A stretch of 10,002 bases of DNA from Alphaproteobacteria bacterium (GCA_005884465.1 VAZH01000327.1:1-10002); one strand, 5' to 3'. Counted from the stretch's first letter, positions 1-6,470 are shown. Translations and numbers: made by a program. The notes: generated by a model not told the origin, from the letters alone.

Positions 1-945
1 TTGCAGGCTGGCCCACATTTCTAGATCGCGCTCCGCGGTCCAGATCACGGGATCATCGATCCCCGAGGCTTCGTCGAAGGCCCGCGAGACATTGAACGGC
101 AGGCAGTGTTCGTAGATTGCAAAACTCGAAAATTTCGGGTCCATCACCTCGCGCGTCGCCGCCATGGTCTCCTTGAGGTTACGGCCCTTGGCGACCGCCG
201 ATTCCGCCGCGCCATAGAGCGTGGTGACGAAATCGCGCGTCATCGCGATGGCGTCGCGCCCGGTTGCAATACCCTTGAGGGCGTCGCCGCGCCCCGGCGC
301 GATCGCCTTGGGATTGAAGGCGCGAATTTCGTTCAGCGTCATCGGCCATTCGCGCAAATGCGCGTCGCCGCAATAGCAGGCGGAATGATATTCGATCAGG
401 TCGCCGGAAAACATCACTTCCGCATCCGGTACCCACGCGACGATGTCGCCGGAGGTATGTCCGGCGCCGAGCGCCATCAAGCGCACTTCGCGTTTTCCAA
501 GATAAATCGACATCTCGGTTTCAAAGGTCAGCGTCGGCCAGGTCAGGCCCGGGATGCTCTGGGTATCCTGGAACAGCCGGGGAAAGCGGCCGTATTCGGA
601 GTCCCAATCCTGCTGGCCGCGCTCCTCGATCAGCCGATAGGTTTCCTCGGATGCGATAATTCCCTGTGCCTTGTAGGCGGAAGCCCCGAGCACCCGCACC
701 GCGTGATAATGCGACAACACTACATATTTGATCGGCTTGTCGGTGACGGTTCGTACCCGCTCGATCACTTTGTTTGCCATGGCGGGCGTCGCCTGCGCGT
801 CGAACACGATGCAGCCATCGTCGCCGACGATGACAGCCGAATTGGGATCGCCCTCCGCAGTGAAGGCATAAAGATCGGTGCCGATCTCGGAGAACGTGAC
901 TCTCTTCTCCGCCAGATCTGCAGTGGACGCGAAACCCTTCGCCAT
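1..945 (-). CDS. MBL-fold metallo-hydrolase with only one metal site (3' end cut by window edge)
   Basis: The frame is open from an ATG at 945 to the left edge (315 codons, no stop seen), so the C-terminus is incomplete, probably by little. The start has a good Shine-Dalgarno (AAGAGGAA on the minus strand, 949-956). The metallo-beta-lactamase fold is shown by the N-terminal strand pattern (NSAVIVGDDGCIVFDA), the HxH motif (H79, H81), GHTSGD with H163, and FSGDL with bridging D182. The canonical HxHxDH reads HYHAVR here, so the Asp and final His are V83 and R84. The usual C-terminal GHG reads GRG (R219). All ligands of metal site 2 are therefore gone, while site 1 (H79, H81, H163) is kept. A Cys/His cluster (H187, C190, C192, H196) follows D182. 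It is the last visible gene of the operon with the DUF2783 protein (14-bp gap) and the monooxygenase. Substrate unknown; a mononuclear hydrolase or a binding role in aromatic degradation is inferred. Confidence 0.9.
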   Translation of the reverse strand, partial: MAKGFASTADLAEKRVTFSEIGTDLYAFTAEGDPNSAVIVGDDGCIVFDAQATPAMANKVIERVRTVTDKPIKYVVLSHYHAVRVLGASAYKAQGIIASEETYRLIEERGQQDWDSEYGRFPRLFQDTQSIPGLTWPTLTFETEMSIYLGKREVRLMALGAGHTSGDIVAWVPDAEVMFSGDLIEYHSACYCGDAHLREWPMTLNEIRAFNPKAIAPGRGDALKGIATGRDAIAMTRDFVTTLYGAAESAVAKGRNLKETMAATREVMDPKFSSFAIYEHCLPFNVSRAFDEASGIDDPVIWTAERDLEMWASLQ

Positions 946-948
946 CAA

Positions 949-956
949 TTCCTCTT
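949..956 (-). promoter_or_regulatory. Ribosome binding site for the MBL-fold gene
   Basis: The minus strand reads AAGAGGAA three bases before the ATG at 945. It lies between the stop of the DUF2783 gene (960-962) and this start, which supports translation of the three genes from one message. Confidence 0.6.
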
Positions 957-959
957 GCG

Positions 960-1184
960 TTACTGTTGTTGTTGTTGCTGCTGGCCGGCCGCCACCATCC
1001 GCCGCTGCGCCAGCGCGATCGCCTCGCGCAGCACGTCGAGATCGCCGATGTGATTGGCAAGAATCAAAACCAGCGCCGCGTCGAGGTCGGCGCTTTCCTC
1101 ATCAGTCAGTCCGCGATGTGCCTCGACGATCGCGCGAAATGCATCATCCGGCTTGGCAAAATTCGAGCTGGTGGACAATGCCAT
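960..1184 (-). CDS. DUF2783 domain-containing small protein with C-terminal poly-Gln
   Basis: A 74-residue protein starting at ATG 1184. Its Shine-Dalgarno (TGAGG) overlaps the stop codon of the upstream monooxygenase; the gap between the two genes is 11 bp. The core (GLTDEESADLDAALVLILAN, then IGDLDVLREAIALAQ) matches my memory of DUF2783, a family of about 60-75 residues of predicted helical proteins often encoded beside FAD monooxygenases. No signal peptide, membrane segment or catalytic motif is visible. The last seven residues (68-74) are all Gln, encoded by CAG/CAA codons. By position it may be a small partner or coupling protein for the flavoprotein. The two-gene 3-hydroxyphenylacetate hydroxylase MhaA/MhaB of Pseudomonas has a similar large-plus-small layout, but homology to MhaB is not shown here. 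Sure of the gene, fairly sure of the family, unsure of function. Confidence 0.88.
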   Translation of the reverse strand: MALSTSSNFAKPDDAFRAIVEAHRGLTDEESADLDAALVLILANHIGDLDVLREAIALAQRRMVAAGQQQQQQQ

Positions 1185-1195
1185 GATCGAAAACC

Positions 1196-2809
1196 TCAGT
1201 TGATGCCGGCCGCGCGCGCCAGCGCGCCCTCGAGGGCCGATCGTGTCGGCTGCCGGAAGCGCGCGGCAACATAGCCATCAGGCCGCAGCAGATAGGCCGT
1301 GCCCGGCTCGGCATCGTAGCGTGAGCGGACGAGGCCTTCGCAGTCGGAAAAACCATCATGGCCGCCGATGCGGATCGCCCCCAAGCCTTCCCCAGCATCG
1401 ACCGCCGCGCCATTGGCAAACTCAAGCAGCGTGAACCGCGTTCCCGCTTTGATGAAAGCATCGATCAGATAGGTGGAGGTGCCGCCGCGCCCGGCGATCG
1501 GCGCGTCAAGCATGGAAGCGCCGGGCGGCGGGCCGCCGCGCCATGCATCGCAATCGGCGCTCGAAAGCGGCGAGTCATAGATCGAGGGAACCGAGAGCCG
1601 TCCGCCATTGATCATGCGCTTGCCGAATTCCGTTTCCCTGGCCAGCGACAGCACCGCCTGCCGCAAGCGCGCTTCCTGGCGCGAACCAGGCGCCATGAAA
1701 TCGGTCGAGCGGGTCGATTCGCGGATATTCTCGTCGGCTGCAGCGCTGCGCTCGACATGATAGCTCTCCAGCAATGCCTCCGGCGATATCCTCTTCAGCA
1801 CGCGATCCAGTTTCCACGCCAGGTTCTCGGCATCTTCCAGACCGGAATTGGCGCCACGGGCGCCGAACGGCGAGACCTGATGCGCCGCGTCGCCGGCAAA
1901 GATCACGCGGCCGTGAATGAATTTGTCCATCCGGCGGCACTGGAATTTGTAAAGCGAGATCCACTCGAAATCGAATTTTTCGTGCCCGAGCATGCGCGCG
2001 ATCCGCGGCCGCACGTTTTCCGGCCGCTTCTCGACCGCAGGATCGGCATCCGGATGGAGCTGCAGATCGATCCGCCAGATGTCGTCCGGCTGCTTGTGCA
2101 ACAGCGCCGATCGCCCGGCGTGAAACGGCGGGTCGAACCAGAACCAGCGCTCGGTCGGAAATTCCGCCGTCATCTTGACGTCGGCAATCAGAAATTGATC
2201 CTCGAATACTTGTCCCTTGAATTCGGCGCCCACCATTTGCCGCAGCGACGATCGCGCGCCGTCGCAGGCGACGACATAGCTTGCGCGCATCCGATACGAC
2301 CCGTCCGGCGTCTCGATCGTTACCACGACATGGTCGTTACGTGGCTCCAATCCGATCACCTTGTTGCGCCAGCGCAGGTCGACTGCGGACAACTCCTGCA
2401 CCCGGTCCACCAGATAGGCTTCGGCATGGAATTGCTGGAGGTTGATGAACGCGGGCCGCTTGTGCCCCTGTTCCGGCAGCAGGTTGAATTGATAAAGTAA
2501 CGACGCACCGTGAAAAATTCTGCCGACGCTCCACACCACGCCCTTGTCCACCATGCGGCTGCCGACGCCGAGCCGGTCCCAGTACTCCAGCGAGCGCTTG
2601 GAAAAACAGATCGCGCGCGAGCCCTCGCCGATCCGGTCGGCGTCGTCGAGCAGCACGACAGGTTGGCCGCGCTGCGCCAGATCGATCGCGAGCGACAACC
2701 CAACCGGCCCGGCGCCGACCACGACGACGAGATGTTCAGCCAAGTCGGCGCCGGTGCGATCCTGATCGGGGTGGCGGCGGTAGCCGAACTGGGTTTTGGA
2801 CTGCGCCAT
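1196..2809 (-). CDS. FAD-dependent monooxygenase (PF01494, MhpA/3-HPP hydroxylase-like)
   Basis: A 537-residue group A flavoprotein hydroxylase. Such enzymes use NAD(P)H and O2 to hydroxylate phenolic rings in the cytoplasm. Visible motifs: the Rossmann GAGPVG (32-37) after four Val, the acidic end of strand 2 (D55-D56), the DG motif (D183-G184 in ACDGARSSL), and the GD motif (G306-D307 in FAGDAAHQVSPFGARGANSG) that contacts the FAD ribityl and pyrophosphate. The last ~110 residues match the C-terminal region of the MhpA/phenol hydroxylase group and end in YLLRPDGYVAARFR. I chose ATG 2809; the frame extends upstream to a TTG at 2833, which would add eight residues. An AAGG lies about 10 bases before 2809. 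It is first gene of an operon with the DUF2783 and MBL genes and diverges from marR across a palindromic operator. The substrate is probably a hydroxylated aromatic acid; sequence alone does not fix it. Confidence 0.93.
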   Translation of the reverse strand: MAQSKTQFGYRRHPDQDRTGADLAEHLVVVVGAGPVGLSLAIDLAQRGQPVVLLDDADRIGEGSRAICFSKRSLEYWDRLGVGSRMVDKGVVWSVGRIFHGASLLYQFNLLPEQGHKRPAFINLQQFHAEAYLVDRVQELSAVDLRWRNKVIGLEPRNDHVVVTIETPDGSYRMRASYVVACDGARSSLRQMVGAEFKGQVFEDQFLIADVKMTAEFPTERWFWFDPPFHAGRSALLHKQPDDIWRIDLQLHPDADPAVEKRPENVRPRIARMLGHEKFDFEWISLYKFQCRRMDKFIHGRVIFAGDAAHQVSPFGARGANSGLEDAENLAWKLDRVLKRISPEALLESYHVERSAAADENIRESTRSTDFMAPGSRQEARLRQAVLSLARETEFGKRMINGGRLSVPSIYDSPLSSADCDAWRGGPPPGASMLDAPIAGRGGTSTYLIDAFIKAGTRFTLLEFANGAAVDAGEGLGAIRIGGHDGFSDCEGLVRSRYDAEPGTAYLLRPDGYVAARFRQPTRSALEGALARAAGIN

Positions 2810-2851
2810 GCACTCAAACCTTGCTCTGGCCAAGGGACCTCGTCCCCGCTA

Positions 2852-2875
2852 AGATAGTCGCATCTGCAACTATCT
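2852..2875. promoter_or_regulatory. Palindromic operator, probable MarR-family binding site
   Basis: Two 11-base arms, AGATAGTCGCA and TGCAACTATCT, flank a 2-base centre (TC). They are complementary at 10 of 11 positions, the exception being C2859/A2868. The outer seven bases (AGATAGT/ACTATCT) pair perfectly. The site lies between the monooxygenase start (2809) and the marR start (2890 or 2920). Length, symmetry and place fit an operator for a dimeric winged-helix MarR protein controlling both itself and the operon. That the adjacent regulator binds it is inferred. Confidence 0.8.
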
Positions 2876-2909
2876 AAACGCCTCTGACGGTGCGCCGTCA
2901 ACTCAAATT

Positions 2910-2913
2910 GGAG
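2910..2913 (+). promoter_or_regulatory. Shine-Dalgarno supporting the TTG start of marR
   Basis: GGAG lies six bases before TTG 2920. No comparable purine-rich motif precedes the in-frame GTG at 2890, so this site decides in favour of the downstream start. Confidence 0.5.
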
Positions 2914-2919
2914 CGATTT

Positions 2920-3459
2920 TTGCCAAAAGCGTTTTCAGGCCAGGGAGCCACCGGCCGGCGCGACGAAAACGCGTCCGACAAAGGCTCCAGCCTCGACCTG
3001 TTCAGGTTCGTGCCGTTCCGGCTGAACCGGCTGGCGGCCGAGGTTTCGGCGGCGCTGTCGGGCGAATATCAGGAACGCTACGGGCTCGACATTCCGGAAT
3101 GGCGCGTGCTGGCGACGCTCGGCTTCCGCAACGATGCGTGCAGCGCGCAATACATTGCGCATTGCACCCGAACCCACAAATCCACCATCAGCCGCGCGGT
3201 CACGGCGCTGATGACGCGGCAACTGGTGGAACGCGTCGAGAATGAAGACGACCGCCGCGAGTTCCAGCTGCGCATGACACGAAAGGGCAAGGCGCTGTAC
3301 GAGGAGCTGATCCCGCGGCTGAAGCGCAGGGAGCAGCAGATCCTTTCCTGCCTCTCCGCGCAGGAGCGCAAGGATTTTGCGATTATGCTCGGCAAGATCG
3401 AAAAAAGCCTCGGTCTCGTGCAGACCAGCAGGGAAGCGGACAAAACAGGCGCGTATTGA
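2920..3459 (+). CDS. MarR-family transcriptional regulator
   Basis: A 179-residue winged helix-turn-helix protein. The helical N-terminal dimerisation part (about 25-55) is followed by the DNA-binding domain: recognition helix near 86-101 (HKSTISRAVTALMTRQ) and the wing with the family signature DDRREFQLRMTRKG (110-123). A C-terminal helix completes the dimer interface. MarR proteins usually repress and are released by phenolic ligands. This gene diverges from the aromatic monooxygenase operon across a 24-bp palindrome, which argues for ligand-relieved repression of that operon plus autorepression. The start is uncertain: TTG 2920 has GGAG at a good distance, while GTG 2890 adds ten residues and lacks a clear ribosome site. 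The first ~24 residues are polar and look disordered, somewhat longer than usual for the family. The ligand cannot be read from sequence. Confidence 0.92.
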   Translation: MPKAFSGQGATGRRDENASDKGSSLDLFRFVPFRLNRLAAEVSAALSGEYQERYGLDIPEWRVLATLGFRNDACSAQYIAHCTRTHKSTISRAVTALMTRQLVERVENEDDRREFQLRMTRKGKALYEELIPRLKRREQQILSCLSAQERKDFAIMLGKIEKSLGLVQTSREADKTGAY

Positions 3460-3467
3460 AAATTGGT

Positions 3468-3562
3468 TTCGTCGTGCCCGGCCTTGTGCCGGCATCGACG
3501 TTCTTGCTGCGGGTTGCGAAGTAGGAAGACGTGGATGGCCGGGACAAGCCCGGCCATGACGA
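3468..3562. repeat. Dispersed hairpin repeat, copy 1
   Basis: It starts nine bases after the marR stop. A perfect 9-bp stem, ATGGCCGGG (3535-3543) and CCCGGCCAT (3549-3557), has a 5-base loop, preceded by a weaker GCCCGGCCTTGTGCCGGC hairpin. The right half, AAGACGTGGATGGCCGGGAC then AGCCCGGCCATGACG, recurs almost unchanged at 7208-7243. It resembles the REP-like intergenic repeats of Bradyrhizobium and relatives (from memory). With no T-run after the stem it is not a classical intrinsic terminator, but it may limit read-through or protect 3' ends. Confidence 0.75.
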
Positions 3563-3596
3563 CTCTTGCCGATGGGAGCATCTACCTCAGACTGGC

Positions 3597-3733
3597 CATT
3601 CCGGGATGGTCCGAAAGGACCAGGCCTCAGATGTGCAATTCCACATCGGGGAATCTCGAGATTTCGGGTTCGCTCGCGAAGCCTGTCATCGGGCCGGCCA
3701 GCGGCCGGACCCGTTGGCTCGCGCCCCGGAATG
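3597..3733. repeat. Multi-hairpin intergenic repeat bounded by 9-bp inverted repeat
   Basis: The ends are exact inverted repeats: CATTCCGGG (3597-3605) and CCCGGAATG (3725-3733). Inside are four hairpins in series. TGGTCC/GGACCA (3607-3622) has a GAAA loop. GATGTG/CACATC (3630-3647) has a 6-base loop. AATCTCGAGATT (3652-3663) is a perfect palindrome. CCGGCC/GGCCGG (3694-3708) has a 3-base loop, extended by GGG/CCC. The left part matches my memory of a common intergenic repeat in Bradyrhizobium genomes. It lies between the convergent marR and MBL hydrolase genes, and the spacer from 3460 to 3745 holds no credible gene. Confidence 0.65.
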
Positions 3734-3745
3734 ACGGAATAGGGT

Positions 3746-4552
3746 TTATTTCGCAAACGAGCGCGATGGTTGCAGGTGCAATGCATAGGCATCGACCTCG
3801 TCGCTGGCGCGCGGATAGATCTCGGTCACGATCGGATCGTGCCCGGGAATGACGCGGTCGGAATGGCCGGCCAAACGCGCCACGATGTTCCAGCCCTCGA
3901 ACATGTCGCCGAGGTTATAGAGAATCGGAAACGGGCTCTTGCGATGCATGTTGGCGTAATAGTGCGAAGCGTCGGACGCCAGCACCACCGGGCCCCGCGC
4001 GGTCTCAACCCGCACCACCTGCAGGCCATCGGAATGGCCGCCGACGCGATGCAGCGTCACGCCGGGCGCCACCTCGCCGTCGCCGGCGTGAAAGGTCACC
4101 CGCTCGCTGAAGACGTGGCGGACCATCAGCGTGACATGCTCCACCGAGAAAGGATGACGCAGCACGCCGTGGCACATGCAGCGCCCGGTGGCGTAGCTCA
4201 TCTCGCGGTCCTGCAGATGAAATCGCGCATTGGGAAACAGCTCGAGATTGCCGGCGTGGTCATAGTGCAGATGGGTGACCACGACATCCCTGATGGCTTC
4301 GGCGCGGACGCCGAAGCGCGCCAGCGCCTCGACCGGATTAAGCGTGAGCTTGCGGTTGCGCGCTTGCGCCTCTGCCGCGTTGAAGCCGGTGTCGACCAGA
4401 ATATCGCGGCCGTAGCCTCGGATCAGCCAGACGAAGTAGTCGAGGTCTTGCGCGGAGGTCTCATGCGGATCGGGCAGCAGGTGATTCATGTGGGGCGTTC
4501 GCCGCGACATCGTCGCATAGCGAATGGCGTAGATTTCGTAGGCGTTTTCCAT
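3746..4552 (-). CDS. N-acyl homoserine lactonase-like MBL-fold hydrolase
   Basis: A 268-residue metallo-beta-lactamase fold protein. All two-metal ligands are present: H94, H96, D98 and H99 in HLHYDHAGN, H173 in GGHSDG, bridging D194 in ASDASHYY, and H238 in PGHDP. The layout and length match the AHL lactonase (AiiA-like) branch, which opens lactone rings, although many bacterial members have unknown substrates. No signal peptide is visible, so it is likely cytoplasmic. I chose ATG 4552, which has GGGAAGA on the minus strand eight bases upstream (4561-4567); the frame extends to a TTG at 4621, but the added residues look like translated leader. It is a single gene, convergent with marR and divergent from the caspase-like gene. 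Quorum quenching or a lactone step in catabolism are both possible; the substrate is inferred only from the family. Confidence 0.88.
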   Translation of the reverse strand: MENAYEIYAIRYATMSRRTPHMNHLLPDPHETSAQDLDYFVWLIRGYGRDILVDTGFNAAEAQARNRKLTLNPVEALARFGVRAEAIRDVVVTHLHYDHAGNLELFPNARFHLQDREMSYATGRCMCHGVLRHPFSVEHVTLMVRHVFSERVTFHAGDGEVAPGVTLHRVGGHSDGLQVVRVETARGPVVLASDASHYYANMHRKSPFPILYNLGDMFEGWNIVARLAGHSDRVIPGHDPIVTEIYPRASDEVDAYALHLQPSRSFAK

Positions 4553-4867
4553 CGGTTCACTCTTCCCGGATGCGCGATTGGCCGATGTCGGCACCAAGAC
4601 ACCGTCATCGGCAAAGGTCAAACGTGCCTGGCCGTCTGCTTTGAGCAGGGCCCTTTTGCTATGTGAGAGGCGTCACAGGCTTGTTGCCCGCCAAGGGAAC
4701 CCCTTTCCCTCGCGTGTCAGTTTATTGCGGTGAATTGTCGCGATTACCGGCGGCTTTGCAAACAGTTGACAGGGCTTGCCGACCCGGTTTGATAATGCGG
4801 TTTTCGTAGAGTAAGGTCGCCGAGGCGCAAGCTGGAATCGGCGCCCCGTTGGTTGGACCGCCGTGGA
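4553..4867. other. Divergent intergenic region
   Basis: About 315 bases separate the AHL lactonase-like gene from the caspase-like gene. It holds a sigma-70-like promoter on the plus strand (4766-4796) and an AGGGAA/TTCCCT hairpin around 4700. I find no convincing small gene. The minus-strand promoter for the lactonase-like gene must also lie here, but I cannot place it. Confidence 0.5.
4766..4796 (+). promoter_or_regulatory. Candidate sigma-70 promoter for the caspase-like gene
   Basis: A perfect -35 TTGACA (4766-4771) and a -10-like GATAAT (4791-4796) are separated by 19 bases, slightly wide. Using TGATAA as the -10 gives 18. Transcription would begin near 4803 and leave a leader of about 65 bases before ATG 4868. 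Confidence 0.5.
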
Positions 4868-6307
4868 ATGATAATTCGCCTCGCACTGCTTGTGATCTTT
4901 GTGTTGTCGGTTACCCCGATCATCCCGTCCGCCGCTGCGGGCGCCGATCGATTTGCGCTTGTGATCGGCAATGCGAAATATCCCGACGCCGAAGCGCCGC
5001 TCAAGGAGCCGATCAACGACGCCCGTGACATTGCCGAAGAACTCAAGCGCGACGGCTTCAACGTCGAGATCGGAGAAAACCTGACCGGCGACGCGATGCG
5101 CCGCGCCTTCGAGCGCCTCTACGGACGCGTCAAGCCCGGCTCTGTCGCGCTGATTTTCTTTAGCGGATTTGGCGTCCAGTCCAGCCGTCAAAGCTACATG
5201 ATCCCGGTCGACGCACAGATCTGGATCGAAGCGGATGTTCGCCGCGATGGTTTCAGCCTGGAGACGGTACTGGGGGAAATCAACAGCCGCGGCGCAGGCG
5301 TCAAGATCGCCCTGATCGATGCCTCCAGACGCAATCCGTTCGAGCGCCGCTTCCGCAGTTTTTCCGCAGGCCTGGCGCCGGTGATTGCGCCGAACGGAAC
5401 GCTGGTGATGTATTCGGCGGCGCTCTCTTCCGTCATCTCCGACAATGGCCGCGATCACAGCCTGTTCGTGCAGGAGTTGCTCAAGGAAATCCGCGTTCCC
5501 GACCTGATGGCCGAAGAGACGCTTAATCGGACCCGGGTCGGCGTCACCCGCGCATCCCGCAGCGAGCAGGTGCCGTGGATTTCGTCCTCCCTGGCCGAGG
5601 ATTTTTCGTTTATCCCAGGCGCGGGCGGATCGCGACCTTCCGCTCCCGGTCCGGTGGCGACGCTTCCCCCACCCTCCGAACCGCCGCCGCCTCCGCGCGT
5701 TGATCCGTTGCCGCCGCCCCCAAAGCCGGTCGAAGTCTCGATTCCCCCTCCTGAAAAACCGGCCGACAAGCCGGCGGACAAGAATGACGGATCGACGCCG
5801 GTGGCGCTTGCCGATGACCCGCTCATCAAAAGCCTGACCGCCAAGCTCACGGACAATCCGGACGACGCCAGCGCGCTCTATCGGCGCGGACAGGTCTATG
5901 CCAGCAAGGGGGCGTATAACCTTGCCATCAAGGACTTCGATAGCTCGATCAGACTGAACCCCAAGGACGTGGAAGCCTTCAACAATCGCTGCTGGGCGCG
6001 CACCGTGATCGGCGACCTGAAGGCGGCATTGAAGGATTGCAACGAGGCGCTTCGGTTGCGACCGAACTTCGTCGATGCCCTCGACAGCCGCGGCCTCGTC
6101 AACCTGAAGAGCGGACAGACCAAAAATGCGATTGCCGATTTCGACGCGGCCCTGAAGATCAATCCGAGACTGACGTCCTCGCTGTACGGGCGTGGCCTCG
6201 CCAAACAGCGCAGCGGGGCCGTCTCGGAGGGTGAACTGGATATCACCAATGCCAAGGCCATGGACCCGAATATTGCTAAGGAATTCGCCAGTTACGGGGT
6301 AAATTGA
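4868..6307 (+). CDS. Secreted caspase-like (peptidase C14) pseudoenzyme with TPR repeats
   Basis: A 479-residue exported protein. Residues 1-24 form a signal peptide (MIIRLALLVIFVLSV, ending SAAA-GADRF). Residues ~26-250 are a caspase p20-like domain, recognised by FALVIGNAKYP, the LKEPINDARDIAEELKRDGF helix, SYMIPVDAQ and ALIDASRRNPF. The catalytic His (normally AGHG) is F101 in FFSGFG (codon TTT, 5168-5170), and the catalytic Cys (normally DACR) is S153 in DASRR (codon TCC, 5324-5326), so proteolysis by the known mechanism is excluded. A Pro-rich linker (258-298) could span periplasm or cell wall. Four exact 34-residue TPR units follow (332-365, 366-399, 400-433, 434-467), a protein-binding scaffold. 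An in-frame TTG at 4853 would add five residues; ATG 4868 is preferred, though neither has a strong ribosome site. The OmpA-C gene follows 163 bp later in the same direction. A periplasmic binding or scaffold role is inferred. Confidence 0.9.
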   Translation: MIIRLALLVIFVLSVTPIIPSAAAGADRFALVIGNAKYPDAEAPLKEPINDARDIAEELKRDGFNVEIGENLTGDAMRRAFERLYGRVKPGSVALIFFSGFGVQSSRQSYMIPVDAQIWIEADVRRDGFSLETVLGEINSRGAGVKIALIDASRRNPFERRFRSFSAGLAPVIAPNGTLVMYSAALSSVISDNGRDHSLFVQELLKEIRVPDLMAEETLNRTRVGVTRASRSEQVPWISSSLAEDFSFIPGAGGSRPSAPGPVATLPPPSEPPPPPRVDPLPPPPKPVEVSIPPPEKPADKPADKNDGSTPVALADDPLIKSLTAKLTDNPDDASALYRRGQVYASKGAYNLAIKDFDSSIRLNPKDVEAFNNRCWARTVIGDLKAALKDCNEALRLRPNFVDALDSRGLVNLKSGQTKNAIADFDAALKINPRLTSSLYGRGLAKQRSGAVSEGELDITNAKAMDPNIAKEFASYGVN

Positions 6308-6457
6308 CAATAATTTGAGTGGGGCGCCGGCACTTGCTCGAACCCCGGGACAGGCGCCGGACACAAACGGAAAGTGGCTGAAACTACGAAGCACCAGCTC
6401 GCGGCCGTTCCGTCCGGAAGCTTATTCGCAAATTGATTGGAACCGCGCGGGCAGCGC

Positions 6458-6463
6458 AGGAGG
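6458..6463 (+). promoter_or_regulatory. Strong ribosome binding site of the OmpA-family gene
   Basis: AGGAGG lies seven bases before ATG 6471. It fixes the start there, although the frame is open back to 6315. The signal peptide beginning at 6471 agrees. Confidence 0.8.
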
Positions 6464-6470
6464 ACTGGCA

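Noticed and set aside
1358..2500. A 380-codon plus-strand frame within the monooxygenase gene.
   Set aside because: It is antisense to a monooxygenase with all its FAD motifs, and its translation is an Arg/His-rich shadow.
3535..3557. The GC-rich hairpin downstream of marR as a Rho-independent terminator.
   Set aside because: No T-tract follows on either strand, and the same hairpin recurs at 7217-7240 within a longer repeat, so it is better described as part of a dispersed element.
3460..3745. Short open frames between marR and the lactonase-like gene (for example 3531-3734).
   Set aside because: They are made entirely of repeat sequence, lack ribosome sites and show no protein family features.
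4695..4730. A GGAAC motif near 4700 resembling the -35 box of alphaproteobacterial EcfG general-stress promoters.
   Set aside because: The required CGTT is not found 16-17 bases downstream; the nearest is AGTT at 18. The GGAAC is also part of an AGGGAA/TTCCCT hairpin.
6304..6309. A perfect TTGACA at the stop codon of the caspase-like gene, as a possible -35 box for the OmpA gene.
   Set aside because: No -10-like sequence lies 16-19 bases downstream; that stretch is GC-rich (GCGCCGGCA). A promoter is not supported.
4673..6394. A 573-codon open frame antisense to the caspase-like gene.
   Set aside because: The plus-strand protein has a signal peptide, caspase motifs and exact TPR periodicity. 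The antisense translation is rich in Arg, Gly and Asp with no recognisable domain, as expected for a shadow in high-GC DNA.
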